Notes under the pieces: generated by a model | What the model saw: the letters and a program-made list of their open reading frames with translations, nothing else | Databases searched by the model: none | What the model was told of the DNA's origin: nothing | Assembly (NCBI GenBank): GCA_021464245.1 | Contig: JADCRB010000160.1 | Span: 1 to 64,000 of the forward strand | Direction: 5' to 3' | Length of the DNA stretch: 64,000 nt | Origin: Carallia brachiata | Lineage: Eukaryota; Streptophyta; Magnoliopsida; Malpighiales; Rhizophoraceae | In this document: one piece after another, positions 46,939 through 56,551 of the stretch | Numbering within the stretch: position 1 is the stretch's first letter | How the letters are laid out: every line of letters begins with the position of its first letter | Translations under genes and position numbers: made by a program

Positions 46939-49900
46939 ATGACTAAGTTTGGCCATGTCTTGCTTCTTCTCTTTCTGGCATTGCTCTGCACCATTCAAAG
47001 CCAGCAAATCGCTAACGCCAGGGAGACCAATTTGCCACTGCTTGATGACAGAAAGTCAACCGAGGGAGGAACATGCAAGTTGGCCGGCAATGGAAAAAGA
47101 TGGGCCGTTCTCATTGCTGGGTCAACTGGATACGAAAATTACAGGCATCAGGTAACTAGCAGTCATGCGTGATTTTTCACCAAGTCCCGTTACTCGGACT
47201 TAACTTTTAGGCACGGGTACGAGTGACATCATTCATAATAAAATAATATTTTTTGGAATTTAATCTTTTATAAAAATTACATAATGTTGACTTAAATGTG
47301 CAAGTAATTCGAAAAACCATATCCAAAGAAATAAAGTTGTGTTTTATGGTTTTATAATTTTCACAAATCGTTGTTCATATTTTATTTGGCTTACAGTCAC
47401 ATTTAGTCAAACATGGGACATAATGCACAATTTTTAAAAAAAAAAAAAGTTAGAACGTCTTATAATTTTTTAACTCGACAAGTGAATAAAAAATAATGAA
47501 TATTAAATTTTAAACAATAATATTCATATTTTTAATAATAAAATTATATCATTTAATTTTTTGTTATTTAAAATATATATTTTTATTAAAAATTATAGTA
47601 TTATTATTATTAAAATATTTTACAACTGATTTTCTTGTACAATTAAATTGCACTCTTTTAAAAAAATTGTAAACAAAATTATTTTTTTACGTCACCCATG
47701 GCCGGGCAAGGAATTTCGTGCCCGATATTGTTTTCATATTTACTTTCAGTTGCAGATATTGGGGATATGTGTAATTTAAGTTATAAATCTTTAAATTTTT
47801 TTTTGATATTTGAGTCTAATATTTTATTTAAGTCTTAAATTTTTGTAATTTTTATTAAATTAGTTTTTTTATTTATAAAAAGTGATCAATTTATTAATAA
47901 ATAAATTTAACTTAATGAAAATTATTAAAAAAAAATTAAATGTATGAATTAAATATTTTTTCATCAACAAAATATACACATTAAAATTTTTTTAATCAAT
48001 AAATATACGAATTAAACAGGTAGTATACATATTTTTTTGATAGAAAAAATATTTGATTTATATGTTTGACCTTTTTTCAATTAATTTTTTGTGAGATCAA
48101 AATTATTTTTGATAGATAGATCGCTTTCCGTTAATAGAGTGACTGATTTGATAAGAAATCGAAAGGTTTTTAATTTAAATAAAATTTTATAAAAGTTTAC
48201 GACTGATATGTAAAAAAGTATAAAAATTTAAAACTTAAAATATGTATATCCCCTATTTGGGAATGGGGGAGAGGAAAAAGATGAATGGATGCGTATGAGT
48301 GAAAATACAGTAGATACAAAATGTTTTGAATCCTTAGATTGTAAAAAATTAATCAAATTTTAAAAAATAAAAAATAAATAAATTATTAAATGCTATTCAA
48401 TTCATTGTATACATTCCTCGCACCCTCTTAAACGTATTTACGTGGTAGTCATCGAGACAAAAATACCATCCATTTTGTACAGGCCCCACATAGGCTGGTG
48501 GGACCAACTTTAAGATGGGTGTATGAATGATGTGAACAACTAGAGGTGAAATAACTTTTCCCTTAAATTTGTAGTACAATAAATATTGTAGAGGGGATAC
48601 CAACATCCAAATGTTAATTATAAAATACAATTAGTTGTATTTTTATTATATTTATATTGAATTTTTTAGAAATTTTTTGTTCAAAGAACATAAATTTCTT
48701 TTATTTTAATGTATATTATATAAGATTTATATTTTAAATTTTAAAATAACATCTATTAAATTTTAAATTTTAATTTTGTAATTTCGTTGATTTTTTGTGA
48801 TTGACAAAAAAATTCAATACAGTTCTATTTTGTTTGCATCTAGTTGCATTTTGGCCTCCGGATGCCAGTCCTCGCCCTTTGCAGTGTTGGTAATTTTGGA
48901 TTTTGTATTGTTTTTCTTTTTGTTATTCTCAGGCTGATGTATGCCATGCTTACCAAATACTGAGAAAGGGTGGTGTGAAAGATGAAAACATAATTGTCTT
49001 CATGTATGATGACATAGCATATAATCCAGAAAATCCTAGTCCTGGCATCATCATCAACCATCCAAAAGGCAAGGATGTCTATCATGGAGTCCCCAAGGTG
49101 AAGCCTGCTAATTAATTTACTCTTCTTTCCTTGACTTGGTGGTTTATTTTTTAGAACAGGCATTTAGACTTTCCTTTAATACATTCTATGGGAATTAAAT
49201 TATGATTTATTCTCTTTCTTTTCTTCTTTTGTCTTAGGATTACACTGGAGGTAATGCTACCATAGCAAACTTGTTTGCTGTCCTTCTGGGTAATAAATCT
49301 GCTGTCAGTGGAGGCAGTGGCAAAGTTCTAGAAAGTGGTCCAAATGATAATGTTTTTATATATTACACTGACCATGGCTCTTCAGGCTTTGTTAGTAAGT
49401 ATTCCACATGTTATAATGATTTAACTAGATTCCACATGTTAGAAACGTGATTATTTTAATTTTTTCTTGCCTTGAAAAAGTAGATGGTAATTGCCATCTC
49501 GCTTGTTTTACGCAGGTATGCCTCTTGAGATACTTTATGCTGTTGACCTTACAAAAGTGTTGAAAAAAATGCACCAAGCTAAAGCATATAAAGCTATGGT
49601 AAGTTACTGCTATGTTGCCTGCTGTACATATTTACGCTTTTAATAGTTGGATTGGCACTTCTAATATATCAGCGTTTTCTTAGTAAAAATAAAGATCATT
49701 ATTTCATATAGGTACCATATGAGGTTAAAAGGAAATCAATAGATTAGTGTACTAAGCGATGACATTATAACACACTGTAAGTCGTGATTTCAGGTGTTCT
49801 ACCTTGAAGCTTGTGAGGCAGGAAGCATGTTTGACGGTTTACTTCCAACTGATTTGAACATTTATGCTGTTACTGCCGCAAAACCGGATGAGAACAGTTA

Positions 49901-51040
49901 CGCAACATACTGTCCTGGAGACCATTCTAATGTTCCTACAAAATATACTACTTGCCTTGGAGATTTGTTTAGTGTTTCGTGGATGGAGGACAGGTTCTGA
50001 TTTGCAACTTTCTAAAAACCAAAAATGTGCTTCTGATAAATTCTTTAGTATATGGTTAATTTAATCTTTATTTATTTATTTATTTGGATGATCAATAGTT
50101 TTTATATTCAACTTGAATGCAGCGACTTACACGATTCGCGCAAGGAAACTCTGCAGAGCAATACCAAGCGGTACAACATCTTTGGCCTTTTCAATTGTTA
50201 TAGGGCCAAATGCTTATGTAATTTGGAGGTGTTTCTGCTAAAGTTTCCAAAGGATATTTATTATCATAAATTCTTGTAGACTCGGAACAGGACAGGAAAT
50301 AGTGGAAGTATCAGCTCTCACGTCATGCAATATGGAAACAAAGGGTTCATTTCAGATTTTATCTGTGCTTTCATGGGTCCAAAACCTGCTGATACCACCG
50401 TCACTGAATCCAGTTCAATACCAACAACTCTTTTCAATCAGAGGGATGCCAGTTTGCTTCATTTATCGTACAAGGTCTACTCCATTTCTGACTATCATAC
50501 TAGTTCAATTTCTTTAGTAGACCAAACTAACGTTAACAATAAATTTGGTTGAAGCAGGTTAATAAGGCCTCTGAAGGAACCCAAGAGAAGATTGAAGCTC
50601 GAAAGAAGTTGCAGGATGAAATTGCTCACAGGCAGCATGTGGACAATAGCATTAACCGGATTGCAGCCCTTCTTTTTGGGAATGAAAATGTCTCGGCAAT
50701 GTTGAAGTTAGTTAGATCTTCAGGGCAACCTCTTGTTGATGATTGGGATTGCTTGAAGATGTTTGTAAGTCTGCTTTATTTCAGTTATTTGTGAACAAGT
50801 TCTCACGATCTATACATAAAAATCTTGAAAAGGGTCTAATGAAAACATTGATTCTCTAATTGATCCTTTTGCTCAATTTTTTTTTTCTTTTTATAGGTAA
50901 ATGCTTATGAGACACACTGTGGACCTTTATCATGGTATGGAAGGAAGTACACAAGAGCAATGGCAAACATGTGCAATGCTGGTGTGACTATGGAGCAAAT
51001 GGTAATGGCATCAACGCAAGTCTGCTCCCCTAATATTTGA
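46939..51040 (+). CDS. VPE: Vacuolar processing enzyme (legumain, asparaginyl endopeptidase), nine exons
   Basis: A cysteine protease that cleaves after Asn/Asp in vacuoles, maturing storage proteins and acting in programmed cell death (peptidase family C13). Exons: 46939-47151, 48933-49097, 49238-49394, 49516-49598, 49794-49993, 50123-50170, 50291-50474, 50558-50764, 50897-51040; about 466 residues as listed. A signal peptide ([18 protein letters not shown]) opens exon 1. Core motifs: [33 protein letters not shown], the catalytic His near residue 172 (YYTDHGSSG) and Cys near 213 ([12 protein letters not shown]), SHVMQYG, and a C-terminal prodomain ending VCSPNI. Exon 6 ends ETLQSNTKR where the family has a Q-Q-Y stretch, which suggests one missing base. 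The listed acceptor at 50,290 keeps the frame, while the family-like acceptor at 50,279 would fit only if that base were present. Otherwise intact. Confidence 0.9.
47152..48932 (+). other. VPE intron 1
   Basis: At 1.78 kb this is the longest VPE intron, very AT-rich. Two GC-richer islands near its 5' end (47,185-47,225 and 47,690-47,730, gtcacccatggccgggcaagg) share the words cacggg/gcccg and may be the ends of a small decayed insert. No coding sequence. Confidence 0.6.
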
Positions 51041-51145
51041 AATTAATTAGTTCCTATTGAAAATGGATCAGACAAAATAGCCATCCTTAATTTTAATTAA
51101 TCAAAGGCAATGTTATGTGACTTAGAGCATTTCCAAATAGTGCTC

Positions 51146-51151
51146 AATAAA
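51146..51151 (+). terminator. Likely VPE polyadenylation signal
   Basis: A perfect AATAAA lies 105 bp after the VPE stop codon. The copia LTR begins at 51,156, so the natural cleavage site, usually 10-30 bases after the signal, now falls inside the LTR. Confidence 0.55.
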
Positions 51152-51155
51152 AGTA

Positions 51156-51304
51156 TGTGAAAATAAAAATAAGATGCTGAAAGCCCACCCACTTTATTAG
51201 GAGTGGCTATATTTATATTACTAGTCTATCCTTTAGATATCTATATAATCGATATGAGACTATTATTTACATAGAAACACGCACACACACCAATACTCTT
51301 AACA
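51156..51304 (-). repeat. Copia 3' LTR
   Basis: Starts tgtgaaaataaaaataag and ends ctcttaaca on the plus strand. It contains the shared core ttattaggagtggctatatttatattact and an (AC)n stretch. Confidence 0.88.
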
Positions 51305-51443
51305 CTCCCACTCAAGTTGGAGCAAAGATATTAATCATGCCCAACTTGTTACAAAGAACATTGATCCTAACTCCATGCAAAGATTTTGTAAGAATGTCTG
51401 CAACTTGGTCTTTTGTCTTCACATGAGTAGGTACAAGCAATCC

Positions 51444-51887
51444 TTATTGAATCTTCTCTCTAACAAAGTTACAATCAACCTCTATATGCTTAGTTCTCTC
51501 ATGAAAGACTAGATTTGAAGTAATGTGAATAGCAGCTTGATTGTCACACCATAATCTCATTGTTGTACTTCTATTTCCAAGCTCTTCAAGAATTTGCTTA
51601 ATCCACATTAATTCACAAGTACATAGCTCTATACTTTGATTCTGCACTTGACTTAGATACCACTGGTTGTTTCTTGCTTTTCCACGAGACAAGATTGCCC
51701 CCAACAAATATACAATAACTAGTGGTAGACTTTCTATCATCAGAGATCTAGCCCAATCAACATCAGAAAATCCTTCAACTCTACTATGCCCATTATCATG
51801 ATACCACAAACCTAAACCAGCTGTTTTCTTCAAGTACTTGAGAATCCGTACGACAGCATGCCAATAAGAAACTCGAGGGGATGACAT
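51444..51887 (-). pseudogene. Copia RNase H
   Basis: A 147-codon frame with YLKKTAGLGLWY, FSDVDWA (first catalytic Asp region), LMWIKQILEELG, WCDNQAAIHI and NLVFHERTKHIEVDCNFV, in the normal order of the copia RNase H domain. It follows the reverse transcriptase after a stretch with stops. Confidence 0.88.
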
Positions 51888-52233
51888 GAATCAATTCACT
51901 ACACTCACAGCAAATGCTATATTAGGTCTTGTTACCCCAAGATAATTGAGTTTACCCACTATTTGTCTATATCTCTCTGGATGCTCATATAGCTCTTCAT
52001 CTTTTGCTACCAATTTCAAATTTAGATCCATAGGTGAATCCATTGGCTTTGCTCCAACAAACCTGTTTCAGTTAATAAATCCAACACATACTTCTTTTGA
52101 CTTAAAAATATGCCTTGTTTACATCGAGCAACCTTAATGCCCAAAAAATATTTCAATTATCCAAAGTCCTTAGTCTGAAAATGCTTAGCAAGAAATTGTT
52201 TTAAAGTCTTTATTCCTGCAAAATGACTTCCAG

Positions 52234-52950
52234 TTATAATAATATCATCCACATATACTTCGAGAAGTCTACTCCCACATCAGAGGTTCGCGAAAAAATA
52301 GAATGATCACTATGACAACAAGAAAGGCCAAATTTAGTGACCACCTCACTAAACTTGCCAAACCAAACCCTTAGAGGCTGTTTGAGACCATAAAGAAATT
52401 TTTTCAACCTACACACTTTACTAGATTCCCCCTGAGCAACAAACCCTGGTGGGTGCTCCATATATAATTCTTATTGTCAATCACCGTGTAAAAATGCTTT
52501 TTTCACATCCGACTGATATAAAGGCCAGCGATTCATAGCTACAAGAGAGATAAGTAATCTGACTGATGCTAGTTTAGCAATGGGAGAAAAAGTATCAGAA
52601 TAATTAGTGCCATAAACTCGAGCATAGCCCTTTGCCACCAGTCGGGCTTTCAATCTGGCTAAAGACCCATTAGAATTTAATTTTACCATGAACACCCATT
52701 TGCACCCAATTGCATGTTTCCCTGGAGCTAATGGAACTAAATCCCATGTATGGTTGGTGTTAAGAGCATGTAACTCTTTCCATAGCTTTTTTCCAACCAG
52801 GATAACTAATAGCCTCAGCAATTGACTTAGGAATAGAATATCTATCAAGAGAACAAATAAAGGCACGAAGGGAGGGAGAAACATGTTTATATTGTATAAA
52901 ATGGGCCATAGAATGTTGAGTACAACTTTGGTGTCCTTTACGAAGAGCAA
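52234..52950 (-). pseudogene. Copia reverse transcriptase
   Basis: Two frames. Frame 52,950-52,477 holds the N-terminal part (HTWDLVPLAPGKHAIGCKWV, ARLVAKGYAR, YSDTFSPIAKLASVRLLIS, WPLYQSDVKKAFLHGD). Frame 52,461-52,234 holds MEHPPGFVAQGESSKVCRLK and SLYGLKQ-like sequence. The catalytic Y-V-D-D stretch (about 52,245-52,260) is shifted into another frame by a small indel. Confidence 0.85.
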
Positions 52951-54193
52951 TGGGTAAATCTAAGTCACTCAAATGATCATCTTGCACAGCATCTTTGGAC
53001 GAGAGGACTGACTTAGTAGAGGAAGGACTTACTTGCTCTAAACAAGTCGTGGGAAATGCAATGTCCTGAGGTCCACGAGTATACACTTGCTGGATAGGAG
53101 GTTGAATAGGTATAATGTTTGTAGAGACGACAGTTTGAGTGGGTACGGTGTGTGTAGAAGTAGCAGGATCTGAAGCAGGATATAAATGATAAATGAGAAA
53201 GTCATCAGTATTGGATTCATTATAAGACTCAGATGACACAGGGTAAAAAGGAGATGACTCAAAAAATATGACATCAACTGACACAATATAACGACTAAGT
53301 TTTGGTGAAAAACAGTGGTATCCTTTTTGAGTTTTAGAATAACCTACAAAGACACATTTTACAGACTTGGGATCAAGTTTACTCTGACCAGGATGAGTAT
53401 CTCTAACAAAACAAGTACACCCGAAAATGTGTGGAGCCAAAGCAAACAGGGGTTGATCTGGAAAAAGAACTTGATAAGGAATTACTCTATTTGAAGAATA
53501 GAAGAGGATAGTCGATTAATTAAATAACAAGTAGTTAATACTGTATCGCCCCAAAAACATTTTGGCATACTAGTATGAAACATCAAAGCTCTAGTAGTTT
53601 CAAGGAGATGGCGATTCTTCCATTCAGTGACCCCATTTTGTTGTGGGGAATCTGCACATGAAGATTGGTAAATAATCCCATGATAAATCATAAAATTTTG
53701 ACACTGAGAAGAAAAATATTCTGGAGCATTGTTACTACAGAAGATTTTAATTGAAGTGTGAAATTGATTTGAGATTTCAGAATAGAATGTAAAAAAAAAT
53801 GGAGAAAACTTCAGATCTAGACTTCATTAAATAAAGCCAAGTGACGCGAGAGTAATCATCCACAAAAGTGACAAAATATCGATATCCAATTTTTGACACA
53901 GTTGGGCATGGACCCCAAACATCTGAATGAATGAGCTCAAAAGGACGAGGAGCTCGTTTATTAACTCTAGGATAAAAAGTAGTTCGATGGTGTTTAGTAT
54001 ACTGACAAGACTTACACTCTAAGCTAGACAAGAAACCTAATTCAGGGAACAATTTCTTCATAATAGAAAGAGACGGATGACCTACTTGACAATGTAAATG
54101 CAAATGAGGGGTAAAGACCCCAGAACATGCAATAGGCTTGTCATCATCAAGTACGTAAAGTCCTCCAAATTCTTGACCTCTACCAATAATCAT
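52760..54193 (-). pseudogene. Copia integrase
   Basis: Frames 54,193-53,777 (pre-integrase and catalytic start: CKSCQYTKHHRTTF, IHSDVWGPCP, YRYFVTFVDDYSRVTW), 53,691-53,482 (catalytic end: CADSPQQNGVTEWKNRHLLE) and 53,440-52,760 (C-terminal linker: HIFGCTCFVRDTHPGQSKLD, KCVFVGYSKTQKGY). The order and spacing are normal for copia and small indels separate the frames. Confidence 0.88.
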
Positions 54194-54674
54194 CTTCGTG
54201 ATAAGATCTTTAAATTCAAAATGATTAGGGAAAAATGAAACACAACAATTAAGCTCTCAGGTAAGTTTACTAACTGAGATTAAATTAAAAGGAAAATCTG
54301 GCAAATATAACACAGACGATTGAGACAAGGAATCCAAGGATTTTGCATCACCATAACCTTTGACAATTGCTGAGGAACCATTAGCAAGGTAGCAGTTGGC
54401 AAATTTGTAGATGACAAATAAGAATGAAGATTACTTAAGTTACCAGTCATGTGGTCGGATGCACCCGAGTCAATGACCCATTTTCTGTTTGATGATGTAA
54501 GGGCATGTAGTAGGATTACTTCTTTGGATCAAATTGGCAGTTGAAGATGGATGCTTTCGAGAATTCTGAAATTTAATAAATTGCTTGTATTCCTCTGTAG
54601 ATAAGGTTGCATCACCCTTTGTTTTTCACCCATGATTGTAACACTGAACTGAATGTAAAAGATTACCCAAAAAC

Positions 54675-54800
54675 ACTGTAGTAGTCGCCGAATCACTGTA
54701 GAAATTGCCAGAATCACTGTAGCAGTCACAGGAATTACTGTGCCGGTTGCTGGAAACACTGTAGCAATAACACTGTGCCTGTAGCTACGACAACACTGTT
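54675..54800. repeat. CACTGTAGCAGT-type minisatellite in the copia gag region
   Basis: About nine irregular copies of a 'cactgtagcag/cactgtagtag/tactgtgccgg' word, spaced 15-25 bp apart, lie just downstream of the primer site in the place of most of gag. On the minus strand it is read through by a 118-codon frame of repetitive Thr/Val/Ile/Ala sequence. Confidence 0.7.
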
Positions 54801-55004
54801 CACACAAGCTAGGGTTTCTTCTTCTTCCTTTTTTTTTTTTTAAGTCAAGAACAATAGTTTTTTTTTTTTTTTGGTTGGAAAACAACTCAATGAATTACTA
54901 AGGTTTATCTCTTAGGAAACTCACTCAACAACTAACTCACTCAATAACTCTGGTTTCTCTCTAGGGAATTTTCTCTCTCTTAAAACTTAATAGCTCTAAT
55001 ACTA

Positions 55005-55152
55005 TGGAAATAACAATAAGATGCTAAAAAGCTCATCCACTTTATTAGGGAGTGGCTATATTTATATTACTACTCTATCACTTCAGACATCTACATAATC
55101 AATATGGGACTACTATTTACATAGAAACACACACACACCAATACACTTAACA
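55005..55152 (-). repeat. Copia 5' LTR
   Basis: Partner of 51,156-51,304. On the plus strand it starts tggaaataacaataag and ends acacttaaca. It is preceded by the primer-binding-like tagctctaatacta in reverse orientation. Confidence 0.88.
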
Positions 55153-55523
55153 GTACGTATCTATTGATCATCCATGGTTTCATAGGTGTATCATTGTCGT
55201 CGATTATGAAATATAATTGCCTAATTGGTACATACAAGTGCGTGTGCAATGGTAGCATGTTGGTGCTCATGTTCCATTGATTGGCTTATTATCCCAACTA
55301 AAACTTACCAATTTTTTCCACTAAAATTTGAGAAAGACAAGCCCTCGAGCAATGATTGAAATTGCAAGCCCTTATTATTATTACTAACTGCCTTACTAAA
55401 GTTTTGTAGCCTGTATGAAGTGGTGGTTGTTTCAACTTAAGTCATAAAGCCAAGATTTTCAATTGGAAATTTATCATTTTTGGGCATTAATTTTTTTTTA
55501 CCCAATTATCAGTAATTTATATC
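55153..55523. other. Former VPE downstream flank
   Basis: Sequence that adjoined the VPE 3' end before the copia insertion. Nothing recognisable. Confidence 0.4.
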
Positions 55524-56368
55524 ATCTAATACTTCTATCGTGCGCACGTTGTTTCCAATGTTCGCCGATAGCATTTTCTTTGACTTCTTGTCCCTTGGTC
55601 GACTTCCGGTCGGTCTGAGTGTGAGTGCTCCTTTGTGAGCTTCCTACCTCTCTGTGGGTTATGCGGGGCACTGTCCTTTACGACTTGGTCTTGGCTGAGG
55701 TCCTGCAGTTGGTCTCCAAGTCATTCTCTCCAGTTGGTGTTTTTTTGCTCGTGGGTGTTTGGTTGCTGCACGGGTTTCTCGTGGTCTACAGAGGAGGGGT
55801 TTTTTTTGGGTTTGGAGGGTCCCATGTACAACTTGTCATTTCTCTGTAAACGCCTTACTTGACGCTCGTCTGGTTGCTGGCCACGGCCTTTTGTTCGGTC
55901 TTCCTCTATCTAGCTGCTTCGGTCTCAATAGCTTCCTCTTGTTTTATGCTCTTTGAGTTTGTGCTTTGGCGTTGTCAACCTGCACCCGACTGGTTGCTGG
56001 ACTTGAGCTACTGATGACCCTGTGGGGTCTACCTTCCTCCCCGGTCAGGGGTTTTGCCGCCATGTGGTGGCAGTGGGGTTGGGATCCTTCAATGCCTAGC
56101 TCCACTATTACTTCCAAGCAAGTTCGCTGTTTTCTTGGGTTTTGAGCTTGAGTCTGGGCTTCTTGGGCCCGTTTGGAAGCTATTGGGTCTTGGGTCTAGC
56201 TTATATTGGGTGTAGGCTTTGCCTTGTTAGATAATATGGCTATGCTTTATCCTTTGTATCTATGGTGTGGGCCTCTAATGGATTGGGCCCTCAATGTAAA
56301 TGGCTTTGCCTCTTTTAATGCAATCTAATTTTCTATTCGGTCAAACAAAAAATATCTAATACTTTTAT
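55524..56368 (+). mobile_element. 5'-truncated LINE tail with target-site duplication
   Basis: The body spans 55,539-56,353. It is flanked by 15-bp direct repeats atctaatacttctat (55,524-55,538) and atctaatacttttat (56,354-56,368), one mismatch. It ends tctattcggtcaaacaaaaaat, an A-rich tail, after sequence (ttggctttgcctcttttaatgc-like) that I associate with plant LINE 3' UTRs. It is GC-richer than its surroundings and lacks RT or RNase H, so only the 3' UTR was copied. Confidence 0.65.
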
Positions 56369-56551
56369 ATGTAGAATCATGCCCTTGCAAGAAGAGACAT
56401 CATTTTTTGTTATATTCAGCCTATATTTTACACCCAATATTTAGAACCTAAAACTAAAAATTGAATTGTCTATTAAAAAAGAAAAATTTGGTAGCATATA
56501 AATGAAGACACTTTTTTTTTTTTTTTTTGAGTCAAGAAAAGAAATGCTTTT
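56369..56551. other. Spacer with a T-rich tract
   Basis: Includes about 19 T at 56,511-56,529. No feature recognised. Confidence 0.35.

Larger units (their letters stand above)
51156..55152 (-). mobile_element. Complete Ty1/copia element with two LTRs, decayed coding region
   Basis: LTRs at 51,156-51,304 and 55,005-55,152 (149 and 148 bp), about 85-90% alike by eye. Minus-strand order: 5' LTR (55,152-55,005, starting tgttaag), primer site tagtattagagc next to it (close to the initiator-Met-tRNA pattern tggtatcagagc), a shortened gag, protease (WVIDSGASDHMTG near 54,480), integrase, reverse transcriptase, RNase H, a purine tract gagtgggag, and the 3' LTR. Coding frames are cut by several stops and shifts. 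The flanking 5 bases (aagta, gtacg) do not match, so the target duplication has decayed or the ends are off by a few bases. Confidence 0.9.

Noticed and set aside
55625..55956. Overlapping 65-75 codon frames in a GC-richer stretch
   Set aside because: Three frames are open at once because the region is T/G-rich LINE 3' UTR; no motif.
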